Positions 35,223-43,798 of a stretch of DNA of 64,000 nucleotides are shown in pieces (position 1 is the stretch's first letter; each line of letters begins with the position of its first letter). Below the pieces are notes generated by a model. The model worked only from the letters and a program-made list of their open reading frames with translations, was not told the DNA's origin and did not search any database. The stretch spans positions 62,001 to 126,000 of the forward strand of contig NZ_JBALOV010000004.1 of the NCBI RefSeq assembly GCF_036965045.1, given 5' to 3'. The translations under genes and the position numbers were made by a program. Source of the DNA: Ferdinandcohnia sp036965045 (GTDB lineage: Bacteria > Bacillota > Bacilli > Bacillales > Bacillaceae_L).

Positions 35223-36086
35223 TTATGCCCTCCTTCCTATCAATCCTTGCGGACGGATAATTAATACTGCAGCCATTAATGCAAACGTAATGATTAAACT
35301 TAATTCGGGTACATAGAAACGACTAAATGTTTCAACCATCCCTACTAATAGACTCGCTGCAATCGTCCCCGATACAGATCCAAGTCCTCCTACAACTAGG
35401 ACGACGAGCGATAAAATTAGAATATTAAACTCCATTCCCGGGGCGACCCCAAGTATCGGTGAACCAAGTACGCCTCCAATCCCAGCCAAAAAGCTTCCAA
35501 AGAAAAAGACGAGTGTAAAGACAAGATGAATATTAACGCCTAGTCCACCAACCATCTCTTTATCTGATAATCCTGCCCGGATTACTGCACCCCATTTTGT
35601 TTTTTCCTGTGTATACCAAAGAACAAATGCAATGATGATTCCTACTAGAATTAAGGCGAGTCGATAAGACGGAATCATATTCCCCATCACTTCAACAGAT
35701 TGGCTCAGAAAAGTTGGGGGTGTGACGGTCATAATATTTTTACCCCATATAATGGAGAAAAGGTCATGGAAGATGTAAGCAAGACCAAAGGTTAACAATA
35801 CCTGCGAGAGATGACCTAGCTTATAGGTAGGTCGAAGTAGCACCACCTCTAGAATCAATCCAATGATGGCAATGATAAAAGGCACAACTAAGAGAGCAAC
35901 CCAAAATGGCAGCCCTGATTTCACCACAATTGAATATCCAATATACGATCCTAATAAATATAAGGAACCATGTGCTAAGTTTAATACCCCTAAAATACCG
36001 AAAACGAGACTAATCCCACATGTAATAATGAAAAGGAGAAACCCGTAGCTAAGTGCGTTCATCAATTGCAAAACGAATGTATCCAT
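35223..36086 (-). CDS. livH: HAAT-family ABC importer permease LivH
   Basis: A 287-aa, about 8-helix permease with LVFGILGVLNLAHGSLYLLG (residues 27-46) and VVLVVGGLGSVSGTIAASLLVG, diagnostic of LivH. Separated from livK by a strong hairpin (36111-36142) that could set the binding-protein to membrane-subunit ratio. Confidence 0.92.
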   Translation of the reverse strand: MDTFVLQLMNALSYGFLLFIITCGISLVFGILGVLNLAHGSLYLLGSYIGYSIVVKSGLPFWVALLVVPFIIAIIGLILEVVLLRPTYKLGHLSQVLLTFGLAYIFHDLFSIIWGKNIMTVTPPTFLSQSVEVMGNMIPSYRLALILVGIIIAFVLWYTQEKTKWGAVIRAGLSDKEMVGGLGVNIHLVFTLVFFFGSFLAGIGGVLGSPILGVAPGMEFNILILSLVVLVVGGLGSVSGTIAASLLVGMVETFSRFYVPELSLIITFALMAAVLIIRPQGLIGRRA

Positions 36087-36110
36087 ATTACCTCCCCCTA
36101 TGAGTTGAAA

Positions 36111-36142
36111 GAAAGAGGCAACAAATGAAACTTGCCTCTTTC
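36111..36142 (-). terminator. Intra-operon hairpin between livK and livH
   Basis: GAAAGAGGCAA - 10-nt loop - TTGCCTCTTTC, an 11-bp perfect stem followed on the minus strand by only TTTC. Probably a partial terminator or mRNA-stabilising stem-loop. Confidence 0.7.
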
Positions 36143-36157
36143 ATCATTCGTATTTAC

Positions 36158-37396
36158 CTATTTTCCTGGGTCTACAACTTCTGGTACTGTATCAATTACT
36201 TTATTTTCTGTCTTGTCACCGTCTAGATACGTTTCAACGATATATAGGTTTTGAATAATTTGATGTGTTTCTTGGTCAAACTTGATTGGACCTCTTGGAC
36301 TATTAAGCTCAACCTTTGAGATTTCCTCAACTAGCTTATCAGGGTCTGAAACATCTCCATTTAATGCCTCAATAGCCTTTGCCATGATTGCTGCTGCATC
36401 ATAGCCTTCAGCAGATTCAATACTTGGTCTAGCATTGTACTTTGCTTCATACGCTTCAACGAACTTCTTATTTTCAGGAGTATCTAAGCTATAATCCCAG
36501 AAGATCGATGCGATAATTCCTTCAGGGGCTGTGCCTTGCTGCGGACGGGTATCCTCAGCTGTAAGCCATCCAGAACCAATTAAAGGAATTTTACCTTTTA
36601 ATCCATATTGCTCATACTGTTGAACAAAGCGGATTGCATCTGTCCCAGCAAAAAATGCGTATATTCCATCAATGTCATCACGATTCATTTTTGCTAGATA
36701 CGAAGAGAAGTCGTTATTCCCTAGTGGAGCAAATACTTCCTCGACAATTTCCCCACCTGCTGCTGTATATGCATCTTTAAATGCTGCTGTAGCTTCATGA
36801 CCGAATGCATAGTCAGCGGCTGTTAAATAGATTTTTCCACCAATATTGTCATAGGCCCATTGCCCCATTGAATGCCCAATCTGGTAGGAAGAGAAAGATG
36901 AACGCCAGATATAATCACTGCGCTTTGATCTTGTTAAGTCATTACCACCTGCATGTGATACAAGGAATGGTAATTTGTTCTTATCAACTTCATCTCGAAT
37001 TGCATAAGCAACGGCAGTACTGATTGGACCTGTTAAAATATCAATTTTGTCCTGTTCCATTAATTTACGAAGCTTACGTAATGAAACTTGAGGGTCTGCC
37101 TCTGTGTCTTCATGCACTATTTCGATCTTCTTACCGGCAACTTCCCAGCCAATTTCCTCAAAATAGAGTTCCATGCCATTCTTCACATTTTCACCAAGTG
37201 ATGCGTACACACCTGTTGCTGGTAATAAAGCACCAATTTTAATTGGTTCATCACTTGTAGAATCGGTAGTGGTTGGTTTCTCACTTTCTTCTTTTTTATT
37301 ATTATCACTGGTTGTACTAATTGCTCCTGAGCTACATGCCGAAAGTAATAGAACAAACGCCAACATGATCAACCAATTTCTCTTTACTAGTTTCAT
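36158..37396 (-). CDS. HAAT-family substrate-binding lipoprotein (LivK-like)
   Basis: A 412-aa lipoprotein: signal peptide with lipobox LLLSAC (Cys near residue 19), a Ser/Thr/Lys-rich linker, then a type I periplasmic-binding fold (PIKIGALLPATGVYASLGEN, VSHAGGNDLTRSKRSDYIWR, SAEGYDAAAIMAKAIEAL). Start ATG at 37396 lies 6 nt after GGGAGG. Captures the ligand for LivHMGF. This binding-protein branch is used for amides, urea and aromatic acids as well as amino acids; the neighbours (benzoate-CoA ligase family enzyme upstream) favour an aromatic acid. Own promoter at 37507-37535. Confidence 0.9.
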   Translation of the reverse strand: MKLVKRNWLIMLAFVLLLSACSSGAISTTSDNNKKEESEKPTTTDSTSDEPIKIGALLPATGVYASLGENVKNGMELYFEEIGWEVAGKKIEIVHEDTEADPQVSLRKLRKLMEQDKIDILTGPISTAVAYAIRDEVDKNKLPFLVSHAGGNDLTRSKRSDYIWRSSFSSYQIGHSMGQWAYDNIGGKIYLTAADYAFGHEATAAFKDAYTAAGGEIVEEVFAPLGNNDFSSYLAKMNRDDIDGIYAFFAGTDAIRFVQQYEQYGLKGKIPLIGSGWLTAEDTRPQQGTAPEGIIASIFWDYSLDTPENKKFVEAYEAKYNARPSIESAEGYDAAAIMAKAIEALNGDVSDPDKLVEEISKVELNSPRGPIKFDQETHQIIQNLYIVETYLDGDKTENKVIDTVPEVVDPGK

Positions 37397-37506
37397 GGTA
37401 AACCTCCCTTTTTTTAAAAACATCATTTGACCCTCTTTGGTGGAAATCACGCAAACTAAAAATTAACGATGGACCCCCTTCCTCACTTTCTAATATTCTG
37501 AATATT

Positions 37507-37535
37507 ATTATAGTTATTACTATTAGAATATTCAA
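37507..37535 (-). promoter_or_regulatory. Sigma-A promoter of the liv operon
   Basis: On the minus strand TTGAAT (37535-37530), 17-bp spacer, TATAAT (37512-37507). Start about 105 nt before the livK-like ATG. Confidence 0.75.
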
Positions 37536-37544
37536 TACATATTT

Positions 37545-37568
37545 TAAACTTTCATAAAAAAAACGTAA
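37545..37568 (+). promoter_or_regulatory. Weak copy of the putative PaaX box upstream of the liv promoter
   Basis: Matches the paaA-region motif at 19 of 24 positions (TAAAC ... A-run ... ACGTAA), but the match is mostly in the A-rich right half. Lies just upstream of the -35. May be chance in AT-rich DNA. Confidence 0.35.
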
Positions 37569-37611
37569 TAAATTTTTCCCGAAATTAGCGCAAAAAAAAT
37601 GGAGGAGGGAT

Positions 37612-37651
37612 GGAATAAAGGCCTGACAAACGTCAGGCTTCCATTCCAACG
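37612..37651 (-). terminator. Hairpin downstream of the CoA ligase gene
   Basis: On the minus strand GGAATGGAAGCCTGAC - GTTT - GTCAGGCCTTTATTCC; few T follow, so termination is plausible but not strong. The rest of the 385-bp gap holds the liv promoter and leader. Confidence 0.6.
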
Positions 37652-37781
37652 CGACCTCAAAACAATCGTTATATTTAGCAATTATTGCTCTGTTTGGCGA
37701 TTCAGATTACTTTATTTCGAACGGGATCATTGCCTTTTTAATATATTACGTATATTTTTCCACCGTATATGAAACATTTAA

Positions 37782-39356
37782 TTATTGTCTTAATTTAAAA
37801 CGCTGCATCTTACCAGAAGCCGTCTTTGGCAACTCATCCATGAACTCTATAATTCTAGGATACTTATACGGTGCTAGATTTGATTTGACATAGCTTTTTA
37901 GTTCAGCTTTCAATTCCTCTGATGGGGTAATACCCTCCTTCAGAACAATACAAGCCTTTGGAAGATCTAGATTATCTTCTGTCTTCACACCGATTACCGC
38001 AACCTCAAGTACGGACTCGTGCTTAAGTAAGGTTGCTTCTATTTCAACAGGTGAAACCCATATTCCCCCGACCTTAAGCATGTCATCCGTTCGTCCTGAA
38101 TACCAAAAATACCCCTGTTCGTCCCGATAATATTTATCGCCTGTGTACATCCATTCACCGTGGAACTTCTTCTGATTCTCAGCGATATTAGCCCAGTATC
38201 CTCCAGTCAGACTCTCACCTTTAATGACTAAGTCACCAACCTCATTTGGCCCGACTTCATTGCCTTCGTCATTTACAATTTTCGCTTCATAGCCAGGGAC
38301 TGGTTTCCCTGTACTGCCAGGTCGTACATCTCCAGCCCGATTGGAAATAAAGATATGTAAGGCCTCTGTTAATCCAATGCCATCTAAAATATCAAGATTA
38401 AAAAGTTGCTTCCATTTATTCACGAATGTATCAGGAAGTGCCTCACCAGCGGATACACAAACTCTCACAGATGATAGGTCCGGAATTTTACCAGTTCGCT
38501 CTACATAATTAATCAAACTACCATAAAGCGTTGGAACACCAAAAAAGATCGTTGGTTTTGTCTTTTCAATGGTTTCATACACTTTATCAGGCGTCGGTCG
38601 ATCTTTTAATAGAACCGTTGTACCTCCGGCTCCTAATGGAAAATACATTCCGTTTCCTAGCCCATATGCAAAGAAGAGCTTTGAAGCAGAAAAGGTAATA
38701 TCATTTTCATTTATTCCTAAAACTTTTTTCCCATACGTGTTATATGCGGCTTCCATGCTTCGTTGGTGGTGAATAACACCTTTTGGATTTCCTGTACTCC
38801 CAGAACTATATAACCAAAATGCTGGATCATCCTTCACTGACATGAATGACTCAAGCTGTGTTGACTTATTATGGATAAGTTCATGGAAATCAATTTCATT
38901 TGCATCTACGGATGTGTTTTCTGTGACGACTATAACATGTTGAAGAAAGACAAATCGGTCTCTATTTGCCTTGATTTTGCTCCAAAGATCCTCGTGAACG
39001 ACAAGCACCTTTGAGCGACTGTGGTTTAATAGATATTCATAATCTTGAGGCTGTAACATGGTGTTAGTTGGGATTGGAAGAGCACCAATTTTTACCGCAC
39101 CGAAAAAGGATACAATATTCTCAGCAGTATCATGCATTACCATTAACATGCGGTTTTCATTTTGAACACCTAACTCTTTGAGAGCGTTTCCAAATTGGTT
39201 AACACGATTAAGAAGCTCTTGATAAGTGACTTGTTCGTCTCCACTTAAAATCGCTACTTTTTCTCCTCGTCCATTTCGTACATTTTCTTCAATAAATCTG
39301 TCGGCAGCATTGTACTTCGTTGCGATTCCTTTTAAATCCGAAGCTACTTTTATCAC
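37782..39356 (-). CDS. Benzoate-CoA ligase family protein (aryl-CoA synthetase)
   Basis: A 524-aa AMP-forming acyl-CoA ligase. P-loop YSSGSTGNPKGVIHH (about 185-199), the benzoate-ligase marker SASKLFFAYGLGNGMYFPLG (split here by eye from neighbours), GLTEALHIFIS, hinge YTGDKYYRDEQGYFWYSGR and catalytic Lys in PKTASGKMQR. FFAYGLGN is typical of benzoate/4-hydroxybenzoate-CoA ligases and distinguishes it from PaaK. Expected to make benzoyl-CoA (or a close aryl-CoA) with ATP and CoA in the cytosol. GTG start 6 nt after GGAGG. Lies after the epoxidase-like operon and before the importer, fitting uptake, activation, oxygenation. Exact acid unproven. Confidence 0.9.
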   Translation of the reverse strand: MIKVASDLKGIATKYNAADRFIEENVRNGRGEKVAILSGDEQVTYQELLNRVNQFGNALKELGVQNENRMLMVMHDTAENIVSFFGAVKIGALPIPTNTMLQPQDYEYLLNHSRSKVLVVHEDLWSKIKANRDRFVFLQHVIVVTENTSVDANEIDFHELIHNKSTQLESFMSVKDDPAFWLYSSGSTGNPKGVIHHQRSMEAAYNTYGKKVLGINENDITFSASKLFFAYGLGNGMYFPLGAGGTTVLLKDRPTPDKVYETIEKTKPTIFFGVPTLYGSLINYVERTGKIPDLSSVRVCVSAGEALPDTFVNKWKQLFNLDILDGIGLTEALHIFISNRAGDVRPGSTGKPVPGYEAKIVNDEGNEVGPNEVGDLVIKGESLTGGYWANIAENQKKFHGEWMYTGDKYYRDEQGYFWYSGRTDDMLKVGGIWVSPVEIEATLLKHESVLEVAVIGVKTEDNLDLPKACIVLKEGITPSEELKAELKSYVKSNLAPYKYPRIIEFMDELPKTASGKMQRFKLRQ

Positions 39357-39402
39357 ATTCTTCCTCCTTACCTATCTTATGGGATAGTAAAAATTTCAGA
39401 TA

Positions 39403-39432
39403 GTGGAGGTACATGTATACCTCCACCTTTTT
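39403..39432. terminator. Perfect hairpin between enoyl-CoA hydratase 1 and the ligase
   Basis: GTGGAGGTA - 6 nt - TACCTCCAC, then TTTTTT on the plus strand. The T run is on the strand without a gene; on the operon strand the stem precedes the ligase ribosome site by about 40 nt. It may stop antisense transcription or tune ligase read-through. Confidence 0.55.
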
Positions 39433-39515
39433 TCGGAGTCTATCGTAGATGATAATGATATAAGCACTGTACCAATAGTGTAAATTAGCCGTAATAATGT
39501 ATGAAGATGATTAAT

Positions 39516-40310
39516 TTACTTACCAGTCCAGTTTGGCTCACGCTTTTCGATAAATGCGCTTAAGCCTTCCTGAGCATCCTGTGAACGGAATAATAGATTT
39601 TGAAGCTCACCTTCATAGCGAATTGCTACGTTAAGCGGCATTTCTTTACCATTCATAATCGAAAGCTTAATGTTTGAAGTCGCATAAGTAGCACTGTTGG
39701 CGATTTTCTGTGCATATTCCAAAGTCTTTGCTCGTGTTTCTTCTTGAGGGAATACACGATCTACTAACTTAATCGCTAATGCTTCTTGTGGTGATAACGT
39801 TTCACCCGTGATATTTAGATCAAGAGCTTTTGAATGCCCAACTTGGCGAGCAAGACGTTGAGTTCCACCTGTTCCTGCTAATACGCCTAAAGAAACTTCT
39901 GGAAGTCCGATTTTTCCTGCTTGGTCGCCCATGAATCGCAAGTCACAAGCAAGCGCCATTTCTAATCCACCACCAACTGTATGCCCCTCTAAGCAAGCAA
40001 TCCAGATTTGTGGAGAACGAGCAATTTTATCCAATGTTTCGTTACAGAACAGACAGAATTGTGTTTTAAAACGTGGCTCTGCTGATTTTAGGAAATTGAT
40101 ATTTGCTCCTGCTGAGAAAAACTTCGGCATGTCACTCATTAAGACAACTACTTTAATATCATTGTCAAAACGAATATCATCAATTGCTGCATTTAATTCT
40201 TTGTAATAGTCAAGATCGTAAGAATTTGTTTTGTTTACGTGAATATGAACTTCAGCAATACCATCGGCTTTTTTTACAGTAAGTGTTTTCGTTTCTACAT
40301 TAATTGACAT
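39516..40310 (-). CDS. Enoyl-CoA hydratase/isomerase family protein, copy 1
   Basis: A 264-aa crotonase-fold enzyme. Oxyanion-hole segments KFFSAGANINFLK (about 60-72) and LEGHTVGGGLEMALACDLRF (about 105-124), and the catalytic region GKIGLPEVSLGVLAGTGGTQRL with one Glu of the usual pair. Starts at the ATG at 40310, 8 nt after GGAGG. Probably hydrates a dehydroadipyl-CoA-type intermediate (PaaF-like) or handles the ring-cleavage product. It is about 96 percent identical in protein to the copy at 49671-50468, while the DNA is only about 85 percent identical in a 220-nt stretch I compared. Confidence 0.9.
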   Translation of the reverse strand: MSINVETKTLTVKKADGIAEVHIHVNKTNSYDLDYYKELNAAIDDIRFDNDIKVVVLMSDMPKFFSAGANINFLKSAEPRFKTQFCLFCNETLDKIARSPQIWIACLEGHTVGGGLEMALACDLRFMGDQAGKIGLPEVSLGVLAGTGGTQRLARQVGHSKALDLNITGETLSPQEALAIKLVDRVFPQEETRAKTLEYAQKIANSATYATSNIKLSIMNGKEMPLNVAIRYEGELQNLLFRSQDAQEGLSAFIEKREPNWTGK

Positions 40311-40353
40311 TTTTACATTCCTCCATTTATTTATTGAAAATTGTTTATACATG

Positions 40354-41838
40354 CTATATTCTGAAAATATTTAATAGACGTTCTCCATTATACGAGACAA
40401 CACTCTTTGTTTCTGAATAAAGATCAAGTGTTTCGACACTTAACTCTCTTCCAAATCCTGATTGCTTGTAGCCACCAAATGGTGTTCCAGGGAAGGCTGA
40501 GATTGGACAGTTAATCATTACGATTCCAGCACGAAGTCCTTCCGCAACTCGGTGTGCCCTTCCGTGATCCTTCGTCCAAATGGCAGAACCAAGTCCAAAA
40601 ATAGAATCATTGGATTGTTTCAGTACTTCGTCTTCATCTTTGAATTTCATGATGACGACGACTGGACCAAAGACTTCTTCCTGAGCAATTCTCATATCAT
40701 TGGTGACATTTCCGATTACGGTTGGCATATACCAATACCCTTTATCAAATTCGCTACCTTCTGGTCTTTTTCCTCCATAAAGAATTTCGCCACCCTCTTC
40801 AATGGCTAACTTTACATAGCCATCAACAACTTCTTCATGATCCTTCGAAATCAGAGCCCCCATATGAGTTTCCTTATTAAACGGGTCGCCAACCTTCAGC
40901 TGTTTCGCTTTCTCAATAAACTTTTCGACAAACTCATCGTAGATGTTTTCATGCACAAATAACCTTGAACGAGCTTCACAGGATTGACCTGTGTTATAAA
41001 AGATTCCATAGATAGAACCCACAACGGCACCCTCAATATCTGCGTCATCAAAGACAATATTAGGAGATTTTCCTCCAAGCTCTAATGTAACCCGCTTTAA
41101 AGTTGTTGAAGCCTTCGCCATAATATCCTTTCCTGTTTCCGTCTCCCCTGTAAAGGCAACCTTATCAACACCAGGATGTGTCGTTAAGTATGGACCAATA
41201 ACAGAACCACTGCCTGTAATGACATTCACTACACCTGCTGGAACTCCTGCCTCATGACAGATATCTGCCAGCATATAAGCGGTAATGGGTGTATGTGATG
41301 CAGGCTTAAGGATGACCGGACATCCTGCTGCAATGGCAGGTGCCACCTTCCAAGCAGCCATCATTAATGGGTAATTCCATGGAATGATTTGGGCGCAAAC
41401 CCCAACCGGCTCTTTTACAGTGTAGTTAAAAAATCCATTTGGAACTGGGTTTGTACGCCCACCAAAGGTTGTGATGGCTCCCGCGTAAAACTCAAAGTCT
41501 TCAATTGCCTGACCAATTTGTCCTTTTGCCGCAGCTACCGTTTTTCCACTATTTAATACCTCTGCCTCGACAAGGTCATTGAAACGCTCACGCATGATTT
41601 CCGCAATTTTATTCAGAACTCTTGCTCTTCTTGCTTGAGGCATTTTGGGCCATTTTCCATTGTCAAATGCGTTTCTCGCAGCGTCAACCGCACGATCGAC
41701 ATCTTCCTTTGTAGCCTTGGCAACCCTTGCTAGAACTTCTCCAGTTGCTGGGTTATAGGTTTCAAAAAATTCGTGATTGCTGCTATTTGAATATTCTCCG
41801 TTAATCAATAGTTGGTACGTCTCTTTTAATTGCACCAT
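40354..41838 (-). CDS. Aldehyde dehydrogenase of the aryl-CoA pathway
   Basis: A 494-aa NAD(P)-dependent aldehyde dehydrogenase with the full catalytic set: IIPWNYPLMMAAWKVAPA, nucleotide-binding FTGETETGKDIM, Glu in LELGGKSPNIVF, and the Cys nucleophile in NTGQSCEARSR. General similarity is to betaine-aldehyde-type ALDHs. In place it should oxidise the semialdehyde made by ring cleavage (the job of the PaaZ N-terminal half or of BoxD). There is no MaoC hydratase domain, so it is not a full PaaZ. ATG at 41838 is 17 bp after the thiolase stop. Confidence 0.9.
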   Translation of the reverse strand: MVQLKETYQLLINGEYSNSSNHEFFETYNPATGEVLARVAKATKEDVDRAVDAARNAFDNGKWPKMPQARRARVLNKIAEIMRERFNDLVEAEVLNSGKTVAAAKGQIGQAIEDFEFYAGAITTFGGRTNPVPNGFFNYTVKEPVGVCAQIIPWNYPLMMAAWKVAPAIAAGCPVILKPASHTPITAYMLADICHEAGVPAGVVNVITGSGSVIGPYLTTHPGVDKVAFTGETETGKDIMAKASTTLKRVTLELGGKSPNIVFDDADIEGAVVGSIYGIFYNTGQSCEARSRLFVHENIYDEFVEKFIEKAKQLKVGDPFNKETHMGALISKDHEEVVDGYVKLAIEEGGEILYGGKRPEGSEFDKGYWYMPTVIGNVTNDMRIAQEEVFGPVVVIMKFKDEDEVLKQSNDSIFGLGSAIWTKDHGRAHRVAEGLRAGIVMINCPISAFPGTPFGGYKQSGFGRELSVETLDLYSETKSVVSYNGERLLNIFRI

Positions 41839-41855
41839 AGATGTTGTTTCACTCC

Positions 41856-43055
41856 CTACATTTTCTCGATAATTGTTGCGATTCCTTGGCCAACGCCGAT
41901 GCACATGGTTGCTAAACCATACCGTACATCACGTTTTTGCATCTCATGAACTAATGTTGTAACAATTCGTGCACCACTACATCCTAGTGGATGTCCTAAT
42001 GCAATCGCACCACCATTGACATTCACTTTATCCATATCAAGCTCTAATTCTTTAATACATGCCACAGATTGTGCTGCAAATGCTTCATTTATTTCGATTA
42101 AATCAAGATCGTTAACAGTTAAACCAGCCCGTTGTAAGGCTTTTCTTGTTGCTGGAACAGGACCGATTCCCATATAGTCAGGATGGACACCACTTACAGC
42201 AGATGTCACCACTCTTGCAATCGGCTTTAAGCCAAGCCTTTCAGCAAGTTCCTTTTCCATAACGAGAATGGCGCTTGACCCGTCATTTATCCCTGATGAA
42301 TTTCCAGCCGTTACAGTCCCAGCCTTTTTGAAAACGGGTTTTAGTTTCGACAGTGTTTCTAGAGATGTTTCGGGACGTGCATGTTCATCCACCTTGAAAA
42401 GTAGTGACTCTCCTTTTCTTTGCGGAATTTCAATTGGGACAATTTCGTCATTGAATCTTCCACTTTGAATCGCTGCTGCTGCTTTTTGCTGACTTAAAAG
42501 GGCAAGCTCATCCTGCTCTGCTCTTGAAACCCCATATTTTTCTGCGACATTTTCAGCAGTTTCCCCTAGACTGATCGGAGGATACATTTCGTTCATCACT
42601 GGATTGACAAGGCGCCAGCCTAACATCGTGTCATGCAAGGTTTGGTTACCTCTCGCATTTGATACTTGAGGCTTCATCATGACGTACGGTGCACGGGTCA
42701 TGCTTTCTGCTCCACCTGCAATAAAGACATCTCCTAAGCCTGACTTTATGGTGGCAGCCGCTTGGTTTACAGCCTCTAGACCAGAACCACAAAGCCGATT
42801 AACTGTTACCCCTGGTATTGAAACGGGGAGCCCTGCGAGCAGTAAGCCCATCCTTGCTACATTTCGATTATCTTCACCCGCTTGATTGGCGCATCCGAAA
42901 AATACATCTTCAATTAGGGTTGGGTCAAGATCTACACGGGCCATTAGCTGTTTAATGACATGGCCTGCAAGATCATCAGGTCGTACACTTGTAAGAGAAC
43001 CATTTAATTTTCCAATTGGGGTCCGAACAGCATCAATTATGACTGCTTCTCTCAT
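41856..43055 (-). CDS. paaJ: Acetyl-CoA C-acyltransferase, 3-oxoadipyl-CoA thiolase type
   Basis: A 399-aa thiolase: MREAVIIDAVRTPIGK, acyl-Cys in VNRLCGSGLEAVN, GGAESMTRAPYVM (typical of PcaF/PaaJ), NEAFAAQS with the catalytic His region GHPLGCSGARI and the second Cys in TMCIGVGQG. Should cleave 3-oxoadipyl-CoA to succinyl-CoA and acetyl-CoA. Start ATG at 43055, 8 nt after AAGGAG, overlapping the upstream stop (ATGA). Sits between the dehydrogenases and the aldehyde dehydrogenase in the operon. Confidence 0.92.
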   Translation of the reverse strand: MREAVIIDAVRTPIGKLNGSLTSVRPDDLAGHVIKQLMARVDLDPTLIEDVFFGCANQAGEDNRNVARMGLLLAGLPVSIPGVTVNRLCGSGLEAVNQAAATIKSGLGDVFIAGGAESMTRAPYVMMKPQVSNARGNQTLHDTMLGWRLVNPVMNEMYPPISLGETAENVAEKYGVSRAEQDELALLSQQKAAAAIQSGRFNDEIVPIEIPQRKGESLLFKVDEHARPETSLETLSKLKPVFKKAGTVTAGNSSGINDGSSAILVMEKELAERLGLKPIARVVTSAVSGVHPDYMGIGPVPATRKALQRAGLTVNDLDLIEINEAFAAQSVACIKELELDMDKVNVNGGAIALGHPLGCSGARIVTTLVHEMQKRDVRYGLATMCIGVGQGIATIIEKM

Positions 43056-43798
43056 ACTGAAAGCTCCTTGTTTCGGTTTTGATAATGGTAAAAGCATTTA
43101 TCGGTTTCTCCACCAATCCACCCTGCGTACACAAGCTTTCGAATCAGTGGGGCTGGTCGATAACGCTCTTCCCCTAACTCACGATATAATCCACTTAATA
43201 CCGCATAAATATCGTCTAGCCCAATTTTCTCTGCCCACTCAAGCGGACCCATTGGATAATTGGTTCCTTTTTTCATCGCGATATCAATACTTTCTGCCTC
43301 TGCCGTTTGCTCAGTTAATGCATAGGCGGCTTCATTAACAATCATCGATAAAATTCGAGGGAATACAAAGCCTACTTCATCCTCCACAAGTTCGATATCC
43401 TGACCGATTAATGAAAAAATGTTTGCAGCTATTTGCACATAGCTAGGATCTGCCTGTAATGGCAGTGCCACCTCGATTAAGCTACCTTCCTTAAAGTTAG
43501 CAAATGTCCCAAACCCTACTACTCTATCAGGGCTAGTCAGCCATGAAGCAACCTCAGTCACTGTCACACTAAGGGTAGTCGATAGTATCAAAGTTGTTGG
43601 TGAAACACTTGCCTCAATTTCTTGGATTCTACGCTTCTTTTCTTCTTTATTTAGGTTGGTCGTTTCAATGACGACATCGACTTGCTCATTCATCTGTTTA
43701 GAATCCACTAAATGAACTTTTTCGTTTTCTTGAAAGGATTGGGAGAGTTCTTTGGCGAGTAAATTCTCCCCTACAATGACGACAGTTTTATTTGTCAT
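43052..43798 (-). CDS. 3-hydroxyacyl-CoA dehydrogenase-like protein with degenerate NAD site
   Basis: A 248-aa homologue of 3-hydroxyacyl-CoA dehydrogenase. The C-terminal helical domain is recognisable (VFPRILSMIVNEAAYAL, NYPMGPLEWAEKIGLDDI), but the N-terminal Rossmann loop reads VVIVGENLLAKELS instead of GxGxxG, and the usual catalytic S-N-T-S region is STTLSVTVTEVA. NAD-dependent activity is therefore doubtful. It overlaps both neighbours (full-length dehydrogenase upstream, thiolase downstream). Perhaps it forms a heterodimer with the intact enzyme, mirroring two-domain PaaH proteins of proteobacteria. Confidence 0.82.
   Translation of the reverse strand: MTNKTVVIVGENLLAKELSQSFQENEKVHLVDSKQMNEQVDVVIETTNLNKEEKKRRIQEIEASVSPTTLILSTTLSVTVTEVASWLTSPDRVVGFGTFANFKEGSLIEVALPLQADPSYVQIAANIFSLIGQDIELVEDEVGFVFPRILSMIVNEAAYALTEQTAEAESIDIAMKKGTNYPMGPLEWAEKIGLDDIYAVLSGLYRELGEERYRPAPLIRKLVYAGWIGGETDKCFYHYQNRNKELSV

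Noticed and set aside
37782..39356. Annotation as phenylacetate-CoA ligase (PaaK)
   Set aside because: Length (524 aa) and FFAYGLGN/GLTEALHIF motifs are those of benzoate-CoA ligases; PaaK is about 430-440 aa with a different signature.
40354..41838. PaaZ bifunctional ring-cleavage enzyme
   Set aside because: Only the aldehyde dehydrogenase domain is present; no C-terminal MaoC hydratase domain.
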